Assembly: GCA_951213105.1 (NCBI GenBank)
Contig: OX578147.1
Location: 121,983,399 to 122,047,398, forward strand
DNA: 64,000 bases
Direction: 5' to 3'
Source: Amaurobius ferox
Lineage: Eukaryota > Arthropoda > Arachnida > Araneae > Amaurobiidae
Below the pieces are notes generated by a model, which was not told the DNA's origin, did no database searches, and worked only from the letters and a program-made list of their open reading frames with translations. Shown in pieces: positions 35,076 through 46,961 of this stretch. Each line of letters starts with the position of its first letter. Positions within the stretch are counted from its first letter, which is position 1. The position numbers were made by a program, and so were the translations under genes.

Positions 35076-37262
35076 TGAAGTCTTGTATACTTGTTGCTAA
35101 CATGTCACATCCTACAATCTGACGCAGCGCTGTTAAAGTTCTTAAAGCCACCAAATTACATTTAATTGAAATTTTTTTATTAAAATTTGAGTAATTTGTT
35201 TGATGTATTGGATGTATAAATGTATTTGCTGGCATCGATAGTAATTTTTGATCCGAAACTATAAAAGCGTGTATACATTTAACATGCATTTTTACTTACC
35301 AGTTTGGTCTTATTTAATTTATAAAATGTAATGTAAAACATAGTTACGAAAACTTCGAAACATAATTTTCAGTTTCCCGTTTCGTTTACAACTAGCATAA
35401 AATGTATCTCCAACTATTTACACGCTTTCATTTTTCTTTATGTTGACTTAACTTCATATTTTGTTATAATTTGTTTACAAATGGGACACCAATGTTTTTT
35501 CTGCCCGTGAAGATAATTTTGCATAGCAAAAACATTTATTTTCATATTTCATTTTAGAGGAATTTAATTAGATGATGTTTTACTAGAATGTTTTGAAAAG
35601 CAATACCATTTAGAATGCTACTGAAATTCGAATCACGGAAAACACCGGGAGTGTCTGTTTGTAGAAATGCAAATTCGAGTTTGGATGGCCATACTTCACT
35701 TACACCAGATATTTCACTTCTATTCGATTTTCTTCATAACTGTAAAATAGTACATTTTAAAAATATAAATAAATTTACCCCTCCCTCCTTCTTTCACGAA
35801 TGCGTCTAAAAATAATATATATTTTTGCTCCGGAAATATAAGCGTGTGAAATAAATAAATAAAACCAAATGCGGTAAATCTAAGATTACCCGCCAACATT
35901 TGCATAATGAAAACCATGGAAAGTGAAATGATGTTTGTTATTCAATTACCATTTAGCGCCCAAAGGTAATTGAATACGAATATGTAACGTCTTTAATATC
36001 TTTGTCGACATCACGTTATTGAAGGAATCAGAAAATGAAGTGTCATAACGGAAAAAATAGAGTAATTTGGAACATATATTTGAAAAGTGGTATTTGCCAA
36101 TTGGATTAGAATAGTAAATTTGAATCTAATTGAATGTCAGATAAATAAAGAAATCATGTTTAGGAAAAAGGTAAAGATGGTGTGGTTTTTCTTTTGGTTA
36201 TTTAAGCTACTTTATCGAAAGTTAATTTTAGTTCAGAATGAGTTTAACGTAAGTTATAAATTAATGATAGATAATGAACGAGCTTATTGTGGTAAAATGG
36301 TTAAAATGTTAAACATGTATGATAACTTTACTTTTCGTCAACTTTCTCGAATAGCAAAAAAATGTTATGATTGAAAGTTTAGTTTATCAGAAAAATGGCG
36401 TTTATGGAGTTTATTTTTTCACTGTTATTTATTAGATGCTAACAGTTAAAGTTATAGAATACTTTTCACTATTATTTAAAGTTGAGTTAACAGTTAAAGT
36501 TACAGAGTGCTTATAAATTAAATGTAATTAAATGTTCAGAGCGTTCTGTAGCAGCATTTAAAAGCTGAGATTACACCAAAATTGAAAAGAATGTTCTATA
36601 AAACATAAGGAAGATATTTCCGTGAAATGCAAACTATTTTAAGAAATTTCCACTAAGAGTTAATTTAATAGATTTGAGTGCTAAGATGTCTATTAATTTT
36701 CAGAAATCGGACTAAGGGATCGAAAATATTTTCTATCATTTTTTAATCGAATATTTTTGTTTCTGATAATCGAAAGAGTATTGAAATAAATATTTATATA
36801 ATTCTTTTAAAAATAGTCTTTTTATGTATTTATTATTTAATAGCAAATGAAATCATGTAGAGGCTAACCTTTTGCGAGATATTGCATGTTGATCTAAAAT
36901 AAAAAATTATCATTCGAGTCATATTTGTAAGTATTCTTAAAGGGATATGGATGGACACCATTGTTCCTGAGTTATCCCATACAGTTAGTTCTCAAGATTT
37001 CCTTTCCTTAAAACGCTTGATGTCCTTCAAATGAATAAAATAATTTCTATAGAATTTGGAATGTTAATTTTAGTTTATCAGGCCTATTGATTTTCAGCAA
37101 GATAAGAAAAATCTAATTTAAGAAAAAAACCCTATTTTAAACGAATTTCTTATTAGTTAATATTTACTCATAATACTGAAATTTATATTTCTTTAATAAA
37201 AGTTGTGTAAAATACATAACTTTTAGTGATTTTCGACTTTTTGACTTCGAATTTGTTGGTTA
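35076..37262. other. Intron-like DNA upstream of the cadherin exon
   Basis: A+T-rich with no recognised exon, RNA gene or element terminus. A doublet of 'aacagttaaagttayagagt' lies at 36443 and 36490. Open frames of 60-95 codons show no conserved motif. Confidence 0.45.
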
Positions 37263-37365
37263 TCTAGCACTGGCGAAGGGGATATCGCTTATCCTCAAAA
37301 CAGCTGTATGCTTCATTATCTTATTCGTGTTTAAATACGTTGCTCACATTTTCCTTATATGTTAA
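37263..37365 (-). repeat. Single arm of the cagctgtttcga palindromic repeat, near the exon
   Basis: 'cactggcgaaggggat', 'aaacagctgta' and 'ttaaatacgttgctca' match the right arm of 61971-62058. It ends about 100 bp before the splice acceptor of the cadherin exon. Confidence 0.6.
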
Positions 37366-37440
37366 ACACATTAGATTTCTAATATGTAGATAAATTTGTA
37401 GCTTTTTACTTTTATTCTTATAACAAAACGTTAAATATAT

Positions 37441-37464
37441 ATATATATATTTTTATCTTTTTAG
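37441..37464 (+). promoter_or_regulatory. Splice acceptor with polypyrimidine tract
   Basis: 'tatttttatctttttag' directly precedes the open cadherin frame. The tract is T-rich and ends in AG at 37463-37464, as expected for a 3' splice site. It is preceded by a short TA run. Confidence 0.75.
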
Positions 37465-37651
37465 GTCTACTATGCCATCGAATCCAAAGACCAAGGCGAC
37501 AAGTTCTTCAGCATAGACCGTGAGACCGGCGAGATTTACACCAGGGTGGAATTCGACAGAGAAGAGAAACAAGCCTACGCCATTTTGGTTCGAGCTGAAG
37601 ATGGGGCAGCGTCAGACAGACCCAACATGAAGCCAGGAGAGCCCAATTCAG
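37465..37651 (+). CDS. Cadherin-repeat exon (internal exon of a neural-cadherin-like gene)
   Basis: This is an internal exon of 62 codons plus one base, entering in phase 0 and leaving in phase 1. The protein begins VYYAIESKDQGDKFFSIDRE. It then shows TGEIYTRVEFDREEKQAYAI, followed by LVRAEDG. These are the core landmarks of an extracellular cadherin repeat: the F-x-ID-xx-TGEI strand pair, the LDRE-type calcium-binding motif (here FDREE), and the A-x-D calcium-binding motif (AEDG). The DxNDN linker that closes a repeat is absent and should lie in the next exon. The frame is bounded by a clean acceptor (37463-37464) and donor (GTAAGA from 37652). G+C content is visibly higher than the surroundings. 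Cadherins are single-pass membrane adhesion proteins; calcium rigidifies the repeats. The insert SDRPNMKPGEPNS after AEDG recalls arthropod neural cadherin, but I cannot exclude another large cadherin. No other exon of the gene is visible, so introns exceed 26 kb downstream and probably 37 kb upstream if the gene continues. Confidence 0.9.
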
Positions 37652-37660
37652 GTAAGATTT
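37652..37660 (+). promoter_or_regulatory. Splice donor of the cadherin exon
   Basis: G|GTAAGATTT matches the MAG|GTRAGT consensus well. The frame stays open past it for about 50 codons, but composition changes at once to intron-like sequence. Confidence 0.78.
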
Positions 37661-37784
37661 TGTTACAAACTTCACAAGATTTCTTGTTTTTCAGTGTTTT
37701 CGAAATATTTTTCCAAAGTAGGCTGCTAGACATTATCGAACTCAAATCAAGGTTTCAATATAGGGGTTGGGCTGTTTGCACACG

Positions 37785-38015
37785 CAACACAACATGATCA
37801 CAACATTTACGTTTTAGATGATCACATAATATGATCACGACATTTAAGTCTTAGAGGATGACACATGATCACAACATTTACGTTTTAGAGAATGACACAA
37901 CATGATCACAACATTTACGTCTTAGAGAATGACACAACATGATCACAACATTTAAGTCTTAGAGGATGGCACAACGTGATCACAACATTTACGTCTTAGA
38001 GGATGGCGCAAACTG
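37785..38015. repeat. ~43-bp minisatellite in the intron just after the cadherin exon
   Basis: Five to six units of 'acaacatgatcacaacatttacgtcttagaggatg' type start 134 bp after the splice donor. Each unit carries TGATCA. Units vary between 'acgttttagag' and 'aagtcttagag'. Confidence 0.9.
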
Positions 38016-40670
38016 TGATCCATCTTTGTTTGGTCAAGTTCGTCTAGTTTGTCGGTAGAAAGTGCTTTGTTATAGTCAAGAATTCAACTTTAGAGAGCAT
38101 TCTAAAGTTTGGCTTATGCCCCCATTGCAAATAAAATCATTTATTGATTGACCGGTTTCGTGCTCATGCGCCAGTCAGTGTAGAATAGACCATATCTATA
38201 ATGGCATCGAGAACACTTGCTAGTTACTACAACTTCGTTAACCTCTATGAGGAACCTAGAGCTACCACTTAGAGGGCTTCAAATCTCCAATAAATGAGCT
38301 CAATCCTAACTTTGATAATGACAGGTAAGTTTTGAAAGAAGTATGTGTTTTTACGTTGCAGCCTTGTGTAACCTTAGCTATGTTTCAAGAAATCTGAAAC
38401 CAGATATGTAGCAAGACTGAATATGTCGGTTCCCAAATTAAAAGTGTCGGTTTACACGTTGTAAAGTTCGCAAAATTATGGCACATAACAAGTTTTTTTA
38501 CAGAAATGGGCTTATAAGTTCATTGCAGACATGGGCTTATCTATGTTTAGAGCTCTTAATAAGCACGAAGCCGATACATGGTTATTGTTATCTGCGCTGG
38601 AAGCGCAATTTTACATTGTACTTGTCCATGATTTTTCTTGTGGACTTTAAAATGTCATCTTTTTCTCAATATTTCAGATGGAGAATACAATTTGTTCACT
38701 ATATCCACTAAATAACTTTGTCATTTTACAAAAATATTTCAAGCAGCATTTTTGGACGAATTGTATATTTACATAAACTTATGTAAACATATTTATATAA
38801 ACTATTTATGCGTATACTGTACTTCTCGTTGCTCTAAATATTTTACTCGTATAAAGAATTATTCTATGGAAACAGTTATTTGAAAGTTATATAAACACGA
38901 ACAATTTTGGAATTCTGAAAAAGAAGAGTCATATTTCAATCTGTTATGCGTTTTGTTATCATGACTCTTATTATTTATCATTCCTACATATGTCTTTGGC
39001 GTTGTTTTTTCCCTGTCGTAGTATTTATTTCAAATAAAACATTAGGGTTCATCATATGGCATTCTTCAGCATAGTTTATGGAGAGATTAAATAATTATAC
39101 ATGAATCATATATTTTTACTACTTCTGTAAGCTAATTCTCTAGAAAAATTATATTCTGCTCTCATTTTTATAGCCGGTATTTTCTGGACTACAAATATCA
39201 ATCAATCTTGCATAATAGAAGAAGACGTCTCTCGTTCTGTTTTATTATGGAAACTAGAAGCAGGAATAATATTTTATAATTTTTTTAGAACTCAAATTGT
39301 TCGAAATTTTTATATTTTATCGTCATTATTTCTATGTGAGAACTAATGATAATCCGGATGATAGTTTATGGCGAGAAAATGGTACTTTGAACTTTGCTTT
39401 GGATATAACGGGTCTGGCATGTTTATATGTATAATTAACATAGGTTAGACCATGGAGTTAGAAAGACGGAAATAAAACTCCTATGGATGAATTGCTTGAA
39501 AATGCCATAGTTCTTTAAGAATTATATGTAGGTGTCGCTAGTGTTAATAGAGTAGCCGCTATTGTTAGTTGACACAACAAAAAGGCGTAGTATTTAGTAT
39601 ATGTATTTTTGATTATTTTTAAAATAAGGTTCCCTAATTATGAGTATAATTAACCAGTATTTCTTCATAGTTGTAGGATTGAGTACAGAATATAGGGAGA
39701 TAAAATAAATAGATAGGGAAAATAATTTTGAATACGTAGAAATATTCTTTGTTTCAAATCTACTTTGCATTGCGCTAATAATTTATTCTTCAAAATTGAC
39801 GGTTTAAATTACATTTTAGGCCTAGAAATACATACAATGCAGGACTACTTATCTTATCTCAGCACCATCTGAATTATTGTTTTAAACGATATTGGCGTTT
39901 TTTTAATATGAAATTTTAACTATTTACTTTTACCTCCATTTGTCAGACAAATGTAGGTAATGCATCGATGTGATAGACCTGTTACCAACTTAAAAAAAGT
40001 AAATTTAATAGAATTGTTAAGAAAGTTATTAAAAATGTTACTTTTCTACGAAAAGATTCAATTCTTGTAATTTCATACTGGTTATGATGCAAGCAGACCG
40101 AGCACTGGAATGTGAATATGTGAGAAAAGCGAGTGGAGTCACATATCCAGATATTTTTGCTTGTAATCATCCAGTTAAATGAGTTTTAAGAAAAACACTA
40201 AATTTTTAATTTAAAGAAAATGATAAAAATGTATTTACTTTCAACAATTGTTTAATTTTTTCTTTATTTATTGATATTAAAATTATCGTTCTTACTATCA
40301 ATCGTATACAAAAAAAATATATTTTACAATTTTCTCTAATGGGTAGTTAAGCTTGATTTGCATACTTGGTAAATCTTCTGTTTTAAAATAATGATTGCAA
40401 ATAAAGTTGAAATTTACGAAAAAGAAATTTGATCAAGTCATTACAAGAATAGTTAAATTTTCAATGAAGTTTTAAATTCCTGTATTGGATTTTTAAAATT
40501 TAGCAGTGGATTTAGAATTCAGATGAATCAATAACGAAGTGGTGCTGTACATTATAAAACGAAAAACGTGAGTTTTATTTTTGGAAGAATTATATATTTC
40601 TGGAATATAGTTTTCATAGCTGCATAGTTTGTTTTAATAGTTGTTTTTATAGTTTTCATAGTTCACAGTT
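38016..40670. other. Intron-like DNA
   Basis: No further exon with cadherin-like coding was found. A+T-rich and largely free of recognisable repeats, so this is the quietest part of the window. Confidence 0.5.
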
Positions 40671-40674
40671 TCTA

Positions 40675-40990
40675 GTATATACAGGGCGATAAAAAATGTC
40701 ACACATAAAATTTTAAAATCGTATAATGTTTCGCGAAATCGAAATATAATATTTTTTTTAGAAGGCAATTAATTCCCAAAAATATATTGGGAATATCGTC
40801 TGCTGTATTTAATGCGTCAGATGATAATTACAGGCCTTGTTTTTTATTAATGAAATTTTAAAATCGTACAATGTTTCGCGAAATCGATATAGAGTTTTTT
40901 CTCCTTATTCTGCTGTTTTTATGTCAGATGATACGTCAGACGATAGTTGTAGACTTCTTTTATATCAATGAGAAACATAAAGTTTCAAAG
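40675..40990. repeat. Tandem ~145-bp duplication beside a mariner-type end
   Basis: 'aaattttaaaatcgtataatgtttcgcgaaatcga' at about 40707 recurs at 40852, with 'gtcagatgata' after each. The left edge reads TATACAGGGCGATAAAAAAT, similar to the TATACAGGGTGATTAAAAAA terminus at 46261. This may be the remnant of a related mariner-type element. The opposite end was not found. Confidence 0.5.
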
Positions 40991-42089
40991 TGTGATTTTT
41001 TTTTTACTTTAGAATATATTGCTAGCCATTCATATGAGAGTGTCATTTAAAGAGTTTGCGAATAGTTCATTTAAGAATTCAGGCCTAAAATAGAAGGCCT
41101 AACTATTCTCGTTTTGTCTGCAACAAATCAAGTTTCTCGAAAACGCTTCTCTAACTTCCTAATTGTTGAATTGTTTTGGATTTTACACAGTGGGTATTTT
41201 TATTGATCTCTTCAATGATACTATCATGAAAATGGATAGAGAAATATTGTTTAAAATAAAAACCTTTTTTAAAAAATCGTTCTTCGATTAATAAAAAATA
41301 TGTCTAAAATTTTCGTCTTACGTATTGAAAATAGCAGACGATATTTCTGATATGTTTCTTGGGGGTATATTAGTGCCACTTAACCGAAAAAAAAAATTAC
41401 TTTTTTAATTCCTCGGTACATTAAAATACATTTAAAATTCATTTACTCGGTACATTTTAAAACTTGATGCAAGCGATTTTTTGATCCTGTAGTTTTTTGT
41501 TGGAGTAATGGTACGATTTATGGTTATTGCGATGATCTGACATTGGCGGGCATATCTGAGACAGCTCTGAAAAATTAAGAAATAAACACCAATAAGATTC
41601 TTTTCATGTCAGATATTTTTATCCTGGTTTCATGGCATAAGTTGTAATTTGTCATTTCTATGCCGTATTCACTGGATTGGCAAATGTTGTTGGAGTTGTT
41701 TTTGAGTAGAAAAGTATAATCGAACATTTGAATTACTTTAGCTTTATTCCATGAAACAGTAAGCATAAACAGTAATAAGATGCATTTATTAATTGATAAC
41801 TCGCAAAATAATTGTTAGATATAATAAAACAGAAACTCAATTCCCAACAAATTCAGCAACAAGGTAGTTTTATTAACGAAACACTGATTTATTCACAATA
41901 CACTAAGCTCTCACAGGTTAAATGTTACTTACAAAACTGAACTGAGTTAACTGTTGTACCTTGTATTAAATAATTTCTATCGAAAATTCTAGAAACTTCC
42001 GCGAAATCGTCACTTCCGGCTTCAATTATCAAGCTTTACCCAAACCGCAAATTTTTCAGGCTTGCGCCAAATTTATCGCCAAGCGTAGA
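40991..42089. other. Unassigned DNA
   Basis: No exon recognised. 'caaatttatcgccaagcgta' near 42067 repeats a motif seen near 25752. Confidence 0.35.
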
Positions 42090-43228
42090 TGTTAACATAC
42101 CCGTAAATACTCACTAAAAGTATGTTTCACACCAATGACATTTGCTTAAATAAGTAGAATTTGTTAGGCTTTTTTATTATTCTCAGAGCAGGAAAATATT
42201 ACTACAAGTACGTGCAATAGTATTAAAAGAAAATACTCTTCATGATTAATAAATGATTAATGATTTGATATAATTTTTCTGCATCGGACATCGTATTATT
42301 ATTTTCTGAATTTTATTGTTTTTTTTCGCATTTTACTTCTCTTTCGTGCAACTAGATGGTGCTACCACACTATAGTTTATCGATTTCACTAAAACGATAT
42401 ACACGAATAATTTTTATTTTTTTTTTAAAAGAAAAGAAAAAAAAAGCAAAATATTAAAATATTGGAATTATTTTTATATATTCATAATCTGACCCTATGT
42501 AAGACAAAACAAGAAACATTATTTATATTTTTATCTTTTAAGTTCGAAGGTATAAGCATTCAAAGTGTTTGCATTTTTCGTAACGCTCCAATTTTCGCCA
42601 CGGAAACCATAATGTTGGGAACTCGTATTATTCTCTCACTGGCATCCCCCGTCTTGTCTTCCGTCTCTATCGTAGACCAAACGGTGCCATCGCAGTGTTT
42701 TCTCCAAAAGAAAGCGGTACGAACATTTTTTCACTGACGTCACTCTATGGTTTCTAGAATTTCGAGTCGGAAGAAGGGCTGCTACATTTGACGATTTATC
42801 GCCAATTTGGTGACATTCGTCGACTTCCCGAAACGTCGAGAAACATCGCCAAATAAAGATTATTCTACGAGATATAAGATAATTCTGGAAAATTCTACAG
42901 GGAGATTTCCAGAAAATTCTACAGAGAAACTATAAAAAGGACTCACCCTTCCGTTGCTTTGGCGTTGAAAATATACGAGCTACAGCGGACTGTGACTTTT
43001 GTTAATGTTTTGAGTAAAGTAGCTGGTCTTTTGTGAAATTATTTTCCTGATTGTTTTAAGAATACTATAGCTTATTTTGTGTAATTAGCGGGGCATTGAA
43101 GTGCGGTTTGATTGTATATTGCTCCTGTTTACTTTATGCTTGTGAATAAACGTTAGTTATCCAGAAACTTGGACTCGTTCTTGTATCCTGCTTATACACC
43201 CACTATTCTAGAGGATACGTTCGTAACA
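42090..43228 (+). mobile_element. LTR-like segment (solo LTR candidate)
   Basis: A TATAAAAAG box lies near 42932, an AATAAA polyadenylation signal near 43146, and the segment ends CGTTCGTAACA at 43228, as expected for the 3' edge of a TG...CA LTR. No tRNA primer-binding site, protein-coding interior or second LTR follows. The start is uncertain: TGTTAACAT at 42090 is one candidate and no target duplication confirms it. The block 'catttgacgatttatcgcca' near 42786 resembles 11489 and 4575. Confidence 0.4.
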
Positions 43229-43900
43229 ATAAGCATAGATGTTATTCTGATTAAAAATTTCAAAAGTTTTAGAGGACCGGATACAATTTTTTTTTCGTTT
43301 TGAAAATAATAAAATCGTGTCCATACTAAAAAAAATGTTACAACGTAAAAATCGTCTTTTTGGTTAAGTTTCAAAATTAACTATTTACATTCTTTTCATC
43401 GTAGGTACTTTTTCTTAAAACTATACCATGTTTTGAAATGAAGCTAAAATAAATCTTTGTTGCGCAAACAAAACATAACAAAAAATATCTCTCAATAATT
43501 TTTTCCCCCATGAAACTTTGAATTAAAAAAATTCAAATCCCTTCTGTAGATTTTTTACTCATTATATTACATGCAGTTTTTTTATTGCTAAACTTTGCAA
43601 CAAAATATTCCTGCGGTTTTTCTGCTGTCATATTGCATTTCCTCCGTCTTATATGAACAGGTATGCCTTATATATATATTCTTTGTTTCAAACTAGGTAA
43701 GGAAGAAAAAGGATTTCATGCAGGTTTAATTGAATTGAATTTGGTATTCTGGCTAATAAAAAAATTCCGGCTTAAAAGGCTTTAAAAGCTTTTGGGTTTT
43801 ACTGAATTATTTATGTGTTCCATGTAGGGATTGCATTAGTTTATCTCAGACGGGAATAAATTTAAAAGAAAACTAAAAAGTTATTACAGAATTATTTTTT
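43229..43900 (+). repeat. Paired segment, first copy
   Basis: Shares a long ordered series of blocks with 47780-48340: 'gtaggtactttt', 'aaaactata..atgtttt', 'actaaaataaa', 'atgaa.ctttgaatt.aaaaaa', 'gaacaggtat', 'tttctttttgaactagrtaa', 'ttcayg.rggtttaattgarttg' and 'cttttg.rttt.actgaattattta'. No coding frame is conserved between the two. Confidence 0.65.
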
Positions 43901-44400
43901 CCTTATTGGAAGAGTGTAGTTGTTCATTCATTAATAGCATTCATTTTTTCATATTTCATTCATTAATAACGTTAATCATTTCATATTCTAACCATAGTTA
44001 ACATTCATCATTTTATATTTCAATCACCTGTGGCATTATCACTATTTAAGTTTGATTAAGTATTATACTAAGTAATAACTCACTTCGGAGATATACGTGT
44101 CGACAGTGTCTTTTAAAATAATCAAGCATTCGAAAGGTTCCAAAATTTCGAAAAGAAATAATAATCCAAAATTTAAAATTACCATTTCATACATCAAAAT
44201 TTTCTTTATAATTCGAATGATGCTTATTTAAGAATTATCCGTATCCGTCCGTTCTTAATACGTTGCATATTTATCCAATAAATATATCAAAATTACTACA
44301 TAAAATTAACAAAATTATTAGCGTGTTAAGTATTAACATCATTATATAAATCAACATAACTAACAATGTTAAATATATTAATATCATTCTCTTGAATCTA
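43901..44400. other. No recognisable feature
   Basis: A+T-rich. A small 'cattcattaat..cattcat' repeat lies at 43920-44030. Confidence 0.4.
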
Positions 44401-45810
44401 TACTACCCGACATAAAAAATGCAACATTGGCCGTATAATTATGCAAATTTCGAGACAAACGCAGCTGGACGATGTATGCAAATGATCTGAAATGCAAGTA
44501 GATCACGTGATTAGAGCGCGGGATAAAAGGGTTGGAAATGGCAGATGAGCCAAGAGTTCTGTCTGTCGCTTACGGAAACTCGTTTTTCGTGCGATGTTTT
44601 ATTGCAGAAGACAAGTGTTGTTGGACGAGAGTTGAGTGCCTGTCCGATAACGTAGAAGGTCATTTCAGCATTTGGACGATAGTGTGAGCGGATTCATTTT
44701 AGGCCTACGTACGGCTGGTTGGTCGTACCAGCTTTTCGACGCTAAACACGCGTAAATGTGTCTGTCCACTGTGCAAAGGATTTGGAGAAAATGGCTTGAA
44801 GAAGGGTATGTGAATCATCGCAGTGGTACAGATCCATCCAGACGCATGTCAGTACGCGTTGATCAATGCATTCGAAGGCATGTGGTGGCGGCCCCACAAA
44901 CGACGATTTTCCACATTCTTCAGAATTTACGGGGTACATCGGATGTTTCAATTTCAGCGAGAACAGTTTCTAGACGATTGGCCGAAATCGGCTTGCACTC
45001 AAACCGTTCTTTACGAAGACTGCCATTGACGACATGACACGGACTTGAGATATAGCAGTGGTGTCGGGCCCGAGCCTCTTGGACGACTGAATGGGACAGG
45101 GTAGTGTTCAGCGACAAGTCTCTGTTCTGTTTGTCGAATAACACTCGCCGTGTGAGAGTCTCTAGACTACGTGGAAACAGATTCAATCATGCTACGAATG
45201 TTGAACGCTATACTGCCCGACAATGCGGGATCGTGGATTAGGGTGCCATCGGCTTCGATAGCAGGTCACCTCTGATTTGTAAGAGTGGAATAATGACAGC
45301 ACGACGATGTGTGGATGAGGTGCTGCGGCCGGTTGCATTTTCCTATTTCGGAGGTTTCAAAATGCTGTTTTCCAGCAAGATAACGCGCGACCGCATACGG
45401 CATCCATCAGCAGATAAGCCTTGCAATATATCCAAGTGTTTCCTTGGCCTCCGCCGTCTTCATATCTCTCATTCATCGAGCATGTATGAGGCGTGATTGG
45501 TCGTCGTTTGACTGTCCTGCCCCAGCATCAAACAGATGATGACCTGTGGACTATGGTTGAAGGCATATGGTCATCCATCCCTCAGGAAACTATCCGCACG
45601 CTCATTGCATCTGCTCCTTGAAGGGATTATATCTCCACAAGAAGTGGTTCTACTGTCTACTGATCACCCTGCTTATGCCATTACTGATTTGCATTATCCT
45701 TCTAGAATTAACATCAGTTATTTATGTATGTCATCTCTGTCTGTATGTCCTTTATTATCACACTTTATTCGCTCTTTTATGGTGTTGAATTTTCTTTGTC
45801 AGATAGTGTA
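44401..45810 (+). mobile_element. Tc1-type DNA transposon, complete length, inactive
   Basis: About 1.4 kb, the usual Tc1 size. The left end reads TACTACCCGACATAAAAAAT and is followed by gcaaca. The reverse complement of the right end reads TACACTATCTGACAAAGAAA and is followed by attcaaca. The shared inverted termini with TA edges fit a Tc1 element inserted at TA. The termini are diverged from each other and the gene is broken, so this is an old copy. Confidence 0.82.
44656..45625 (+). pseudogene. Tc1-type transposase, degraded
   Basis: Recognisable blocks in order are as follows. An N-terminal paired-like HTH (ILGLRTAGWSYQLF near 44697, then STVQRIWRKWLEEG from 44765). A second HTH region ending SARTVSRRLAEIGL and LRRLPLT near 44955-45030. 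The first DDE block reads VVFSDKS near 45110, with Lys where FSDES is usual. QQDNARPHTA near 45375 carries the second Asp. A third block near 45480 reads SFIEHV followed by a stop, in place of SPIEHVWD. Frameshifts and stops separate the blocks, for example near 44755, 45030, 45240 and 45345. The enzyme cannot be made as it stands. Confidence 0.85.
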
Positions 45811-46260
45811 AAACGTTAATATACTTATAAACTATGAAACATTTGAACATAACGCTTGAAACATTTTAGTTATGAAGTACAAAATTTGTTTTTTTTTCGG
45901 GGGGGGGGGGGGGGGGGTCTATACAAAGGAAGTTCGTTAGAAATTTTTTTTATTCATAGATCTTTTGAAAAAACACAAAACCTGATCCCTATTTTATAGG
46001 ATCTGTCAAAATTATAGGATTTGAACCACTTAGATCGGATCAAAAGAAGCGGTGAAAGCATATTTCAGGGATCGTACAGAAATTAAATTTCTGTAGATAA
46101 AATTTCCATTCGAAAATTGGGAGGCGTACCTGTCTTTGGTAAAAGTTTTATACAGTCCCCAATTATCCGTTGAGAATTTTTATTGAAGATATCTCGGTTA
46201 ATATTTATTGTATGGCCCAACACAACAAAGTTCGCCTAGCATACGTTGTGCGCGGGTTTA
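45811..46260. other. Unassigned DNA with a poly(G) run
   Basis: No exon seen. Contains T(9)C G(19) at about 45890-45917. Confidence 0.5.
45899..45917. repeat. Poly(G) run, 19 nt
   Basis: Uninterrupted G tract after a T run. It lies ~90 bp beyond the Tc1 right end. It could fold as G-quadruplex or be an assembly or sequencing artefact of unsure length. Confidence 0.85.
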
Positions 46261-46554
46261 TATACAGGGTGATTAAAAAAAGATGGGCCAAACTTTACGA
46301 AGTTTCTCACACACCAAAGTATTTTCGTCATTGGAGTCGGAAATGAAACTTAAAGGCGTTACAGGGCGCTTACTGGTGGGAAAGCGGCCGCTCCTCAAAC
46401 TTAAAAGCGTTATTCTGGTTGTTATTTTCTGGTTGAAGAAAACTACGTATGTAAATTTCATCTTGGAAAGAAGAACCCTTATGTAAACTTTCGTAATGCC
46501 GAATATATGGCCATATCAGTTTGCAGCAGTTATTAGCAGTTCCAACTTTTAAGA

Positions 46555-46800
46555 CGATGGAGCCCCACGATCGAACTATCTGTCGTGTCTTGACTTCTTT
46601 TTGTGGGGATATCTCAAGAGTCTCGTCTATAAAAATCCCCTTGAATCTGAAGAGGAAATTGTAGCTAGAATTTCATCAGCTGCTGCAGAAGTGCGCGATA
46701 TGCCTGGTCTGTTTGAGAGAGTTCGCCAATCCCCCCCCCCCCCCCCCATTGCCGTTGTGAGACGAACATTCATTTTGGAGGTCGATCTTTTGAGCTATTA
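46555..46800 (+). pseudogene. C-terminal remnant of a mariner-type transposase
   Basis: After a frameshift near 46590, the frame reads LDFFLWGYLKSLVY, then ESEEEIVARISSAAAEVRDM and PGLFERVRQS. This is the standard end of insect-type mariner/Tc transposases (the 'DFFLWGYLK' block just after the last catalytic acid). A 17-C run at 46731-46747 then disrupts the C-terminus. Confidence 0.75.
46731..46747. repeat. Poly(C) run, 17 nt
   Basis: Uninterrupted C tract within the transposase remnant. It probably arose by slippage and destroys the reading frame. Confidence 0.88.
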
Positions 46801-46948
46801 CTGTAATTATTGTTTATTAAACATTTTACAAATTCTAAGTCATTCTTGTGTTTTCGCCTCACCTCATCGGTTTCACCACAGGCGCCCACTGTGGGCCCCA
46901 CTGGAGCCCACTGGCGCATTTACGACCCGGTAAACTATGACGAAAAAT

Positions 46949-46961
46949 GCATCGTTTGGTG
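46949..46961. repeat. Target-site duplication, left copy
   Basis: GCATCGTTTGGTG is identical to 47347-47359 and directly flanks the SINE, as expected from LINE-type retroposition. Confidence 0.9.

Noticed and set aside
37546..37797. The cadherin frame extending to 37797
   Set aside because: After 37651 the sequence switches to intron-like composition right at a good GTAAGA donor. The extra ~48 codons lack cadherin features.
37785..38015. A CRISPR-like array
   Set aside because: Units are directly adjacent without unique spacers, in a eukaryotic intron. It is a minisatellite. The same applies to the arrays at 182, 20850 and 54998.
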